From: Rhizobium sp. Q54
Lineage (GTDB): Bacteria > Bacteroidota > Bacteroidia > Flavobacteriales > Flavobacteriaceae
Direction: 5' to 3'
Assembly: GCA_943324395.2 (NCBI GenBank)
Contig: CALPLL020000067.1
Span: forward strand, 1 to 8,971
Length of the DNA: 8,971 nt
Position 1 is the first letter of the stretch; each line of letters starts with the position of its first letter. The translations under genes were made by a program, and so were the position numbers. Positions 1 to 7,112 of the stretch are shown in pieces. Under the pieces are notes generated by a model that saw only the letters and a list, made by a program, of their open reading frames with translations, searched no databases and was not told the DNA's origin.

Positions 1-507
1 CAACCACAAGGAACGGCAATTAGAACTGAAAATTGGACCCCATTGGCTGGAGCCTTAATTACCTCTTGTGTTGCCAATGCAAATAATGGTTATAATACCG
101 CCTATACTTTAAATGGAATTTCAGGTTATGCAACTAATTATACTGCAACTGCAGCTGGATTATACACTTTTCAATATGTTACTCCAACGGGAACTACTTC
201 AACAAATTATAATGGTCCAGCGCAATGTACTGTGCCGAATTTAGGTTTTGACGAAGTTGCCTTTTTAGATAACGCTTTTACTATTTATCCAAATCCAACA
301 AGTGATTTTTTAAATATTAAATTAAGAAAAGACATCAATGAAAAAGACATTCTAGGAGTTTCTATATATGATTTAAAAGGAAGTTTAGTATCAAAAAACA
401 CTAATTACAAATCAAATATTGACATAAAAAATCTATCTAAAGGTTCTTATGTTGTTAAAATTGAATTTTTGAATTACCTGATTTCTAAAAAAATAATTGT
501 GAAATAA
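1..507 (+). CDS. C-terminal part of a T9SS-exported surface protein (5' end outside window)
   Basis: The frame is open from base 1 to the TAA at 505-507, giving 168 visible residues, so the true start lies upstream and any internal start (such as the TTG at 43) is not meaningful. Residues about 91-168 form a type A T9SS sorting domain: a YPNP motif near 96-99, the SIYDLKG strand near 121-127, a LSKGSYVVKI segment near 145-154 and the short basic end KKIIVK. This domain directs proteins through the outer membrane, where it is normally removed. The preceding 90 residues are Gly/Thr/Asn/Tyr-rich, look beta-structured, and contain two cysteines (C23 and C76 of the visible part) that could form a disulfide. 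I do not recognise that region. It is the first visible member of a tightly packed run, and the next start is only 13 bases beyond its stop. Confidence 0.9.
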   Translation, partial: QPQGTAIRTENWTPLAGALITSCVANANNGYNTAYTLNGISGYATNYTATAAGLYTFQYVTPTGTTSTNYNGPAQCTVPNLGFDEVAFLDNAFTIYPNPTSDFLNIKLRKDINEKDILGVSIYDLKGSLVSKNTNYKSNIDIKNLSKGSYVVKIEFLNYLISKKIIVK

Positions 508-520
508 TGTTGTCATTTTT

Positions 521-1741
521 ATGATAAAATACCTAAGTCTATTTTTATTATTTCCAATTTTTTCAAGTGCACAATACCTTGGAACAGGGTCGGTTACACA
601 AGGTTTGGCAACGGCAACTTCAGGCAATCTTTATTCTTGTACAAATGGGAGAATTGCTGCTTTAGGAACCATAACTGCAACGGATAATACTGTTTGGACT
701 GTTCCTGCTGTAACCAATTTTACAAATAACTCATTCCCTTTTGCGTCTAATTTATACAATGAATGTACAGGAAATTTATATGCGAATTCAACTTCAGCAT
801 TAGCAGCTTTAAATGGTTCAGATATTGTGACGATAGACCCAAATGGGGAAGTAATAACTGCCTTTATTTTTGCAGATAATTATTTTGAAATGTATATTAA
901 TGGCGTTCCCGTTGGAAAAGATAATGTGCCATTTACCCAATTTAATTCTAATATTGTCCGATTTAAAGTAAACCGCCCTTTTACCATCGCCATGCTTTTA
1001 GTAGATTGGGAAGAACGATTAGGTGTAGGTTGCGAAACCAATGGAGGATTTACTTATCATTGTGGCGATGGTGGAATGGTAGCCGTTTTTAAGGATGCAA
1101 GTAATACCATTATTGCAAAAACAGGAAGTGACTGGAAGGCACAAACTTTTTATACTGCTCCAATTATGAACTTAACTTGCCCATCGGAAGTGGGTACTTC
1201 TCGATTATCTTCCAATTGTAGCTCTGCCGATTCAAATACTGGGACTTCTTATTATGGATTGCATTGGGCACGACCAACTAACTGGACTCAAGCAACATTT
1301 GATGACAGTTCATGGCCTGCAGCTTCACTTTATGCTAATGCTACTATTGGTGTGGATAATAAACCTGCTTATACCAATTTTACAACAATTTTTGATGATC
1401 CTACTAATGACGCACAGTTTATTTGGAGTAAAAATGTAGTTTTAGACAACGAAGTTATTGTAAGAAAAACAGTTTCATCATTATCGGTTTATGATTTTGA
1501 AAACGTAAATTCAAAAATTAAAATTTATCCGAATCCAGCAAAAAATCAATTTATTTTAGATTATGATGCTGCTATTTTTCAAATAAATAAAATTCAAATA
1601 ATAAATACTTTAGGCGAATTAATATTTGAAACAAATGCCATTTCAAATAATATTACATTTGGCGAAATTCAGTCTGGGATGTATTTTGTAAAAATAATTT
1701 CAGACAAATTTGAAATAACAAGAAAATTAATTGTTAAATAA
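521..1741 (+). CDS. Secreted T9SS protein with jelly-roll (carbohydrate-binding-like) regions
   Basis: This 406-residue protein begins with a clear signal peptide (basic MIK, hydrophobic core, SSA-Q cleavage site near 17/18) and ends with a type A T9SS sorting domain (about 330-406, YPNP at 336-339, KLIVK end). The region between has two parts. Residues about 100-215 read like a galactose-binding-type beta sandwich (FADNYFEMYINGVPVG, then DGGMVAVFKD and SDWKAQ). Residues about 240-318 carry a second such pattern (FDDSSWPAAS at 260-269, FIWS at 300-303, a late arginine at 315), resembling the accessory jelly rolls of glycoside hydrolases. Several cysteines (171, 181, 220, 233) may form disulfides, fitting an extracytoplasmic location. 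No catalytic motif is recognised, so a binding role is inferred. The family name is unknown to me. The ATG at 521 is favoured because it gives the signal peptide directly. Confidence 0.85.
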   Translation: MIKYLSLFLLFPIFSSAQYLGTGSVTQGLATATSGNLYSCTNGRIAALGTITATDNTVWTVPAVTNFTNNSFPFASNLYNECTGNLYANSTSALAALNGSDIVTIDPNGEVITAFIFADNYFEMYINGVPVGKDNVPFTQFNSNIVRFKVNRPFTIAMLLVDWEERLGVGCETNGGFTYHCGDGGMVAVFKDASNTIIAKTGSDWKAQTFYTAPIMNLTCPSEVGTSRLSSNCSSADSNTGTSYYGLHWARPTNWTQATFDDSSWPAASLYANATIGVDNKPAYTNFTTIFDDPTNDAQFIWSKNVVLDNEVIVRKTVSSLSVYDFENVNSKIKIYPNPAKNQFILDYDAAIFQINKIQIINTLGELIFETNAISNNITFGEIQSGMYFVKIISDKFEITRKLIVK

Positions 1742-1754
1742 ATAGCCTTTTGAA

Positions 1755-2963
1755 ATGATAAAAAAATTACTTTTTGGATACCTCGTTCTAAATTCAACTT
1801 TGTTTTTTGGTCAAAGTGTTTATAAAACAATTCAGTTGTTACCTGATACTGGGCAAACTACAAGTTACACAACCCTATTTGGCGAAGACCATGACTATTC
1901 AATAAATACTCCTTCTTATACCAATAATGGAAATGGAACAATTACCGATAATGTTACCGGATTAATGTGGCAGCAAGTGGATGGTGGTGAAATGACTTTT
2001 GAAAATGCTATCACTTATTGTAATAATTTGACTTTAGGAGGTTTGTCTGGATGGCGCTTGCCAACTCCAATTGAATCCTATAGTATTCTGAATCATCAAA
2101 ATTCAAATCCTGCAATAAACACTACTTATTTCACTTTAACAACTGCAGAATATTGGTGGACTAGTGTTTTCGAAAATAATTCTACAACAAAAGTTTGGTG
2201 TACAAATTCAGGTGGTGGAATTGGAAATCATCCAAAAATAGAAACCATAAGTGCTGGAGGAACAAAAAAATTTCACGCAAGAGCAGTTCGAAATATAAAC
2301 ACTCCAACTACCATTACCAATCACTTTACAGATAATAGCGACGGAACCATTACAGATAATTTAACCCAGTTGGTTTGGCAAAAAATTCCGAATGCAAATA
2401 TATTCACCTGGGAACAAGCCATAAGTTATGCGGAAGGATTAACTATTGGGACAAACTCTGATTGGCGGCTGCCGAATATTAAAGAATTGCAGTCTATAAA
2501 TAATGAATTAGCTACAAATCCATCCGTTTTTGCACCCTATTTTTCAAGTTTAGGAGTTCATAATTTTTGGTCTTCAACTTCATTGCCAAATCAAACAACA
2601 AAAGCGTGGTATTGGAGCACACAATTTGGCATCACAACCTATGACTTAAAAACAAATACTAATTATGTACTTTGTGTAAGAGGAAATCCTACGTTATCAT
2701 CTACAACTTTTTCTGATGAAAATAGTATTGTAGTTTATCCAAATCCCGCGTCTAATTTTGCATTGATTAATTTGCCGAAAAACATCGAATCATTTAAAAT
2801 AGAAATCACTGATTTATTAGGAAAAATCATATTTTCAGAAGAAGTTAAAACAAAAGTAAACGAATATAAAATTGATCTTGAAGGTTATAATGACGGAATT
2901 TATTTTGTAAAAGTTACAAATGAAAAAATGAAAAAGTCATTTAAAATAATTGTAAAAAAATAA
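1755..2963 (+). CDS. Secreted T9SS protein with two DUF1566 (Lcl C-terminal-like) domains
   Basis: The 402-residue product has a signal peptide (about 1-20, LFFGQ end) and a C-terminal T9SS sorting domain (about 322-402, VYPNP at 327-331, FKIIVKK end). Between them are two copies of a DUF1566-type domain. Copy one spans about 57-180 (GTITDNVTGLMWQ, GWRLPTP, YWWTS, ARAVRN). Copy two spans about 190-310 (GTITDNLTQLVWQ, DWRLPN, NFWSS, LCVRGN). The shared TDN-TxLxWQ, WRLP, W[TS]S and VR landmarks make the duplication clear. DUF1566 domains occur in secreted bacterial proteins, often of the lectin-like C-type fold, and the Legionella Lcl adhesin binds sulfated glycosaminoglycans; sugar or glycan binding here is inferred by that analogy. 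The gene follows the previous stop by 13 bases and precedes the sulfatase by 3, so co-expression with it is very likely. Confidence 0.88.
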   Translation: MIKKLLFGYLVLNSTLFFGQSVYKTIQLLPDTGQTTSYTTLFGEDHDYSINTPSYTNNGNGTITDNVTGLMWQQVDGGEMTFENAITYCNNLTLGGLSGWRLPTPIESYSILNHQNSNPAINTTYFTLTTAEYWWTSVFENNSTTKVWCTNSGGGIGNHPKIETISAGGTKKFHARAVRNINTPTTITNHFTDNSDGTITDNLTQLVWQKIPNANIFTWEQAISYAEGLTIGTNSDWRLPNIKELQSINNELATNPSVFAPYFSSLGVHNFWSSTSLPNQTTKAWYWSTQFGITTYDLKTNTNYVLCVRGNPTLSSTTFSDENSIVVYPNPASNFALINLPKNIESFKIEITDLLGKIIFSEEVKTKVNEYKIDLEGYNDGIYFVKVTNEKMKKSFKIIVKK

Positions 2964-2966
2964 GCC

Positions 2967-4559
2967 ATGCCAAAAAAATTAACACTTCTATTATTGTTTT
3001 CATTTGTAATATCTTGCTATTCTCAACGCAATGTAGTGTTAATTATTGCTGATGATTTAGGAAGAGATTATTGCGATATTTATCCAGATCACGGGACAAG
3101 TGTAGTGAATTTAACTAACGTGAGAAGGCTTTTAACACGAGGAGTAGTATTTAATAATGCGTGGTCAAATCCGTTATGTTCACCAACAAGAGCAGGTATT
3201 TTAACTGGAAGATATAGTTTTAGAACGGGTGTTGGTGATGTAGTTGATGGTTCTAATACCAAACTGAGTCTAAATGAAAATATCATTCCAAAAATGCTGA
3301 ATTTATATTCTCCAAGTGGAATTTCAAAGGCTTGTATCGGAAAATGGCACGTGACTACTTCTGCTCCAGCTGGATATAATTACCCAATAACAATGGGTTA
3401 CGACCACTACGAAGGAAATTTATCAGGTGCTTTAGGGCAACCCGGGCAATTGGCAATTGGATATAATAACTGGACAAAAATTACGAATGGGGTAAACTCC
3501 AATTGTACGAATTATGCCACAACAGAAAATGTAAACAATGCAATTTCTTATATAAATAGCCAGCCGGCAACCAAGCCGTTTTATTTGCATTTGGCATTTA
3601 ATGCACCTCACACTCCGTATCATTTGCCTCCTTCAAGTTTGATTTCCAATACCACTCTTTCTGGCACACAAGCCGATATTACCGCGAATCCTGTTCCGTA
3701 TTTTCAAGCGATGGTCGAGGCGATGGATAAAGAAATTGGTCGCTTTTTTGACTATTTAATTAGCTCTGGAAAATGGAATAATACCGATATTATTTTTATT
3801 GGAGATAATGGTGATGATCCTTTGGTGGCACAATCAAGTCCCTCAAAAGGTAGTTTATATCAAGCAGGAGTTACAGTCCCTTTTATAATTTCTGGTCCAG
3901 ATGTAGTAAGTCCAAACAGAACAAGTAATGCATTAGTAAACACCGCAGATATTTTTGCGACGATTTTAGAACTTTTTGGCGACACCAACTGGAGAACTAG
4001 AATACCAACAACAACAGTAGATAGCAAAAGTTTGATGCCAATTCTATTAAACCAAGCTACAACTGTAAGACCTTGGGCATTTACAGAAATTTTCAAACTA
4101 GCTCCAACTTCTGGTGATGGAAAAGCTATTCGAAATGCAGATTATAAATTAATAAAGTTTGATAACGGAACCGAGAAATTTTTCAATTTAACAAATAGCC
4201 CTCTTGAAACTGCAGCCCGAGATTTATTAACCGGAACTTTAACTACAACACAAATTACCAATTACAATTATTTGTGTAGTGAAATGACAAATTTAGTCGG
4301 AGGAACTTCGTTTTGTAACACTTTAGGGGTAAATAATGTCGAATCACAAATTAATGTAAGTCCAAACCCATTCCAAAATTTTATTAGAATAAAATCAGGT
4401 TCAGGTGATGAGAAATACAAACTGTATTCTAATTTAGGCCAACTTATTTACGAAGGAAATGCAATTGAAAATCAAGATTTTTCTTCATTAGCAAATGGAA
4501 TTTATTTCTTAATAAAAATAGATAATTCTACATCAACTATTAAACTTATTAAAGAATAG
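2967..4559 (+). CDS. Secreted type I (formylglycine) sulfatase with T9SS sorting domain
   Basis: This 530-residue enzyme belongs to the alkaline-phosphatase-superfamily sulfatases, which hydrolyse sulfate esters. Visible landmarks are the metal-binding Asp pair in IIADDLG (D29, D30), the formylglycine site CSPTR (C71 converted to formylglycine, R75), GKWHV (K126, H128), APHTPYH (H215), the metal ligands DNG (D280, N281), and SKGSLYQAG with K294. All expected active-site elements are present, so it should be active once matured. Residues about 457-530 are a T9SS sorting domain in which the usual YPNP reads SPNP. The N-terminus is an export signal; it also shows a lipobox-like VISC ending at C17, leaving lipoprotein versus ordinary cleavage open. 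The substrate cannot be told from sequence: sulfated polysaccharide is the usual guess for flavobacteria, but no glycoside hydrolase or SusC/SusD pair is in view. No maturation enzyme is encoded in the window. Confidence 0.93.
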   Translation: MPKKLTLLLLFSFVISCYSQRNVVLIIADDLGRDYCDIYPDHGTSVVNLTNVRRLLTRGVVFNNAWSNPLCSPTRAGILTGRYSFRTGVGDVVDGSNTKLSLNENIIPKMLNLYSPSGISKACIGKWHVTTSAPAGYNYPITMGYDHYEGNLSGALGQPGQLAIGYNNWTKITNGVNSNCTNYATTENVNNAISYINSQPATKPFYLHLAFNAPHTPYHLPPSSLISNTTLSGTQADITANPVPYFQAMVEAMDKEIGRFFDYLISSGKWNNTDIIFIGDNGDDPLVAQSSPSKGSLYQAGVTVPFIISGPDVVSPNRTSNALVNTADIFATILELFGDTNWRTRIPTTTVDSKSLMPILLNQATTVRPWAFTEIFKLAPTSGDGKAIRNADYKLIKFDNGTEKFFNLTNSPLETAARDLLTGTLTTTQITNYNYLCSEMTNLVGGTSFCNTLGVNNVESQINVSPNPFQNFIRIKSGSGDEKYKLYSNLGQLIYEGNAIENQDFSSLANGIYFLIKIDNSTSTIKLIKE

Positions 4560-5132
4560 ATGACCTGGTTGGATTGTATATTTACCTATTTTCAACTTGG
4601 TTTCACGCATGTTATTCCGTTAGGTTTTGATCACATACTTTTTATATTGACATTGTTTTTTTTGAGTTCTAATGTAAAAACGATGTTAATTCAATGCTCC
4701 ATTTTTACACTCGCACATAGTTTTTCATTGGCTTTAGCTGCATCAGGATTGATCATTCCTAATGCTAATATCGTAGAGCCTTTAATTGCTTTATCAATTT
4801 TATTCACTGCAATTGAAAACATTGTTCACGACAAAATAAACCCCTGGCGATTGGTTTTAATATTTGGTTTTGGATTAATCCACGGACTGGGTTTTGCGAA
4901 AGCACTAAATGAAATCGGAATGCCAAAAAATCAATTTTTCACATCGCTTTTGTCCTTTAATATTGGGGTTGAAATGGGTCAAATCACCGTAATACTTGGC
5001 GCTTATTTTTTAATAAGTAAGTGGTTTAGCCAAAAGATTTGGTATAAAGAAAGGATTGTTTATCCAATTTCTACAATTATAGCTTGCGTTGCTTTGTATT
5101 GGGTAATTGAAAGGATTTTATTCCCAATTTAG
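4560..5132 (+). CDS. HupE/UreJ-type integral membrane protein, possible metal permease
   Basis: The 190-residue product is very hydrophobic, with about six predicted membrane segments (roughly 8-33, 43-62, 72-88, 98-114, 126-150, 166-187). It carries the family hallmarks: GFTHVIPLGFDHILF (H17, D24, H25), FTLAHSFSLALA (H53), E73 and E86 around the third segment, FGLIHGLGFA (H108), and FNIGVEMGQ (E138). HupE/UreJ proteins are best known near hydrogenase and urease genes and some move nickel or cobalt; the conserved His, Asp and Glu within the membrane suit metal binding. No hydrogenase or urease gene is present here, so the metal and even transport are inference. The ATG starts immediately after the sulfatase TAG with no gap, indicating translational coupling. 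Its own stop overlaps the stop of the convergent transporter gene. Confidence 0.85.
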   Translation: MTWLDCIFTYFQLGFTHVIPLGFDHILFILTLFFLSSNVKTMLIQCSIFTLAHSFSLALAASGLIIPNANIVEPLIALSILFTAIENIVHDKINPWRLVLIFGFGLIHGLGFAKALNEIGMPKNQFFTSLLSFNIGVEMGQITVILGAYFLISKWFSQKIWYKERIVYPISTIIACVALYWVIERILFPI

Positions 5133-7000
5133 TTTTTTACAATTAATAATGGAATGCCAATTTTATGACGTAATTTATCTACGGTAGTTCCAAAAAGAAG
5201 GTCTTTAAATCCTGTATGGCCGTGGGTTCCCATTACCAAAACATCGAAGTTTCCTTCATTTATAATTGCTGGAATTACAGAATTTGGTTTGCCAAATCCT
5301 AATTTTATTGCAACATTTATTCCTTTTTGAGATAAAATTTCTTTGTACTCTTCCAATAATTTTTCATCAATAAGGGTTTCATGATCGTCAATATTTTCAC
5401 CATAAACCATAGCGCCAACGGTTTCTACCACGTGAATCAAAGTATATTTTGCATCAGCACCTCCCAATTGAAAAGCGTTATTTAAAGCAGATTCATCGGC
5501 ACTTGAAAAGTCTACAGCGACAGCAATGTTTTTACGTGTGTAGTTATCGTTTTTAGAAAATTGTAACTTTAAATTGTGTGGTGAATGATTTTCAACGGTC
5601 AATTGAGTTTTCGAAATAAACGGCTTAAATACAATATAAAGTAACAATAGCAAAAATCCAATTGCTATTGGAACAACCGTAAACCATAATAAAATAGTAT
5701 TCTCCGAAGTAGTTAACCAATCATTAATTTCATCAAATACTAATTTTACGTTCAATGAAACAATGATAATTGCTACCAGCCAAGATACTATTTTTGTAGT
5801 TCGACTTATATGAAATCCCTTCATTTTACTTTTATCGCTCACAAAATGAATAAGCGGTATAATTGCAAATCCGAGTTGTAAACTGAGTATTACCTGACTC
5901 AAAATTAATAATTTTCCTGTGACACCTTCTCCAAAAATGGTGATTACAATTACAGCTGGGACAATGGCAATTAATCGCGTAATTATTCTGCGAACCCAAG
6001 GCTGAATTCGCAAATTCAAATAACCTTCCATAATAATTTGACCCGCTAAAGTCCCAGTAATTGTTGAACTTTGTCCTGCTGCAATTAAAGCAACAGCAAA
6101 TAAAATGGGAGCATATTTATTTCCTAAAAGTGGCTCTAAAAATCGATAAGCATCTTGAATTTCGGCTACTTCATACATTCCGTTTTTGTAAAATGTGGCT
6201 GCAGCCAATATTAAAATGGCAGCATTTACAAAGAAGGCTAAATTCAAAGCGATTGTAGAATCTATAAAATTATATTTCAATGCTTGTTTGATTCCTTTGC
6301 TGGTTCTTTCGAATTTTCTAGTTTGAACCAAAGAAGAATGCAAGTATAAATTGTGTGGCATTACGGTTGCGCCAATTATTCCGATTGCAATGTATAATGC
6401 TGCTGAATTTGGCATCGAAGGAATTAAGCCATAAATAACTTTGCCTAATTCTGGTTGTGCTAAAAACATTTCACACAAAAAGGAAACTCCGATAATTACC
6501 ACCAAAACAATTATGAAAGCTTCCATTTTACGAATGCCTTTATTGATAAGGAAAAGCAATAAAAAAGTGTCCAAAACAGTGATAAAAACTCCTTGAATTA
6601 AAGGTATTCCAAACAATAAATTAATTCCAATTGCCATCCCCAAAACCTCAGCTAAATCGCAAGCAGCTATGGCTATTTCTGCTAAAAAATACAAAATATA
6701 ATTTACAAAAGGGGAATAGGTTTCTCTAGAGGCTTGCGCCAAATCACGTTGGGTAACAATCCCTAACCGAGCGCTCAAACTTTGTAATAACAAAGCCATC
6801 AAATTACTCATCAATAAAACCCAAAGCAACGCATAGCCAAACTGACTTCCACCTGCAATATCGGTAGCCCAATTTCCCGGGTCCATATAGCCTACACTAA
6901 TTAAATAGGCAGGCCCAAAAAAAGCAAGAAGTTTTCTAAAACCCGTTTTTTTATTTTGGGTAGCAACCGATTCATTAACTTCTTCAAGTGATTTGCTCAT
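5129..7000 (-). CDS. mntH: Nramp-family Mn/Fe transporter fused to a C-terminal UspA domain
   Basis: The ATG at 7000 gives 623 residues. Residues about 20-465 are an Nramp transporter importing divalent metal (usually Mn2+ or Fe2+) with protons into the cytoplasm. The TM1 motif DPGN (40-43) and the TM6 motif ATVMPHN (A211, M214, P215, H216) carry the canonical ligands, including the methionine that favours transition metals over Mg or Ca. GQSSTITGTLAGQ (309-321) is also typical. Residues about 488-623 are a full universal stress domain (start NIAVAVDFS) with the ATP-binding pattern G-x2-G-x9-G-[ST] intact (G591, G594, G604, T605). An ordinary MntH is roughly 400-450 residues. The frame is continuous across the junction, so this is a real fusion. 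A nine-codon upstream extension from a TTG at 7027 was rejected because that codon lies beyond the proposed -7 box. The gene symbol is by family only. Confidence 0.93.
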   Translation of the reverse strand: MSKSLEEVNESVATQNKKTGFRKLLAFFGPAYLISVGYMDPGNWATDIAGGSQFGYALLWVLLMSNLMALLLQSLSARLGIVTQRDLAQASRETYSPFVNYILYFLAEIAIAACDLAEVLGMAIGINLLFGIPLIQGVFITVLDTFLLLFLINKGIRKMEAFIIVLVVIIGVSFLCEMFLAQPELGKVIYGLIPSMPNSAALYIAIGIIGATVMPHNLYLHSSLVQTRKFERTSKGIKQALKYNFIDSTIALNLAFFVNAAILILAAATFYKNGMYEVAEIQDAYRFLEPLLGNKYAPILFAVALIAAGQSSTITGTLAGQIIMEGYLNLRIQPWVRRIITRLIAIVPAVIVITIFGEGVTGKLLILSQVILSLQLGFAIIPLIHFVSDKSKMKGFHISRTTKIVSWLVAIIIVSLNVKLVFDEINDWLTTSENTILLWFTVVPIAIGFLLLLLYIVFKPFISKTQLTVENHSPHNLKLQFSKNDNYTRKNIAVAVDFSSADESALNNAFQLGGADAKYTLIHVVETVGAMVYGENIDDHETLIDEKLLEEYKEILSQKGINVAIKLGFGKPNSVIPAIINEGNFDVLVMGTHGHTGFKDLLFGTTVDKLRHKIGIPLLIVKN

Positions 7001-7016
7001 ATCTAAATAATTACTC

Positions 7017-7024
7017 CAAATATA
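7017..7024 (-). promoter_or_regulatory. -7 box of the Nramp-UspA gene
   Basis: On the minus strand this reads TATATTTG, a perfect match to the Bacteroidota -7 consensus TAnnTTTG, 16 bases before the ATG at 7000. No clear TTG -33 element is seen at the expected distance; the -33 region instead falls inside an inverted repeat. Transcription from here would start close to 7010, giving a very short leader. A GGAG on the minus strand (7014-7017) is too far from the ATG to be a normal Shine-Dalgarno site. Confidence 0.5.
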
Positions 7025-7030
7025 CAAAAC

Positions 7031-7060
7031 GATTTAAAATATAAATTACTATTTTAAATC
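7031..7060. repeat. Perfect 10-10-10 inverted repeat, candidate operator for the metal transporter
   Basis: GATTTAAAAT at 7031-7040 and ATTTTAAATC at 7051-7060 are exact reverse complements separated by ten bases. The repeat sits just upstream of the -7 box of the Nramp-UspA gene and covers where its -33 element should be, the position expected for a transcription-factor site. A metal-responsive regulator of the MntR/DtxR or Fur type is a reasonable guess given the target gene, but the sequence does not match an operator I can name. AT-richness makes some palindromes likely by chance; the exact 10-base arms are less so. Confidence 0.45.
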
Positions 7061-7066
7061 ATAAAT

Positions 7067-7082
7067 AATTTAAATCTAAATT
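7067..7082. repeat. Short inverted repeat related to the neighbouring palindrome
   Basis: AATTTA (7067-7072) and TAAATT (7077-7082) are reverse complements around the spacer AATC. The segment contains a further ATTTAAATC-like word shared with the arms at 7031-7060, so it may be a second, weaker copy of the same binding site. It lies between the divergent transporter and lycopene cyclase genes, about 30 bases before the latter's start. Confidence 0.25.
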
Positions 7083-7112
7083 GACTAATTTAGCAACTTT
7101 AGATTCTAATAA

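Noticed and set aside
433..627. Minus-strand open frame across the junction of the first two T9SS genes
   Set aside because: It overlaps two clear coding regions and encodes a low-complexity, family-less peptide.
3860..4096. Minus-strand open frame inside the sulfatase gene
   Set aside because: Antisense of conserved sulfatase coding sequence with no recognisable product.
5500..5640. Possible frameshift or misassembly joining Nramp and UspA
   Set aside because: One uninterrupted frame crosses the linker, both domains are complete, and the junction is a plausible polar linker after the last membrane segment.
6061..6258. Plus-strand open frame within the transporter gene
   Set aside because: Lies opposite conserved Nramp membrane segments; composition is that of an antisense frame.
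7081..7102. Candidate crtY promoter (TTGAC with TAATTTAG or CAACTTTA)
   Set aside because: Neither -7 candidate fits TAnnTTTG without mismatch and the TTG spacing of about 10 bases is too short.
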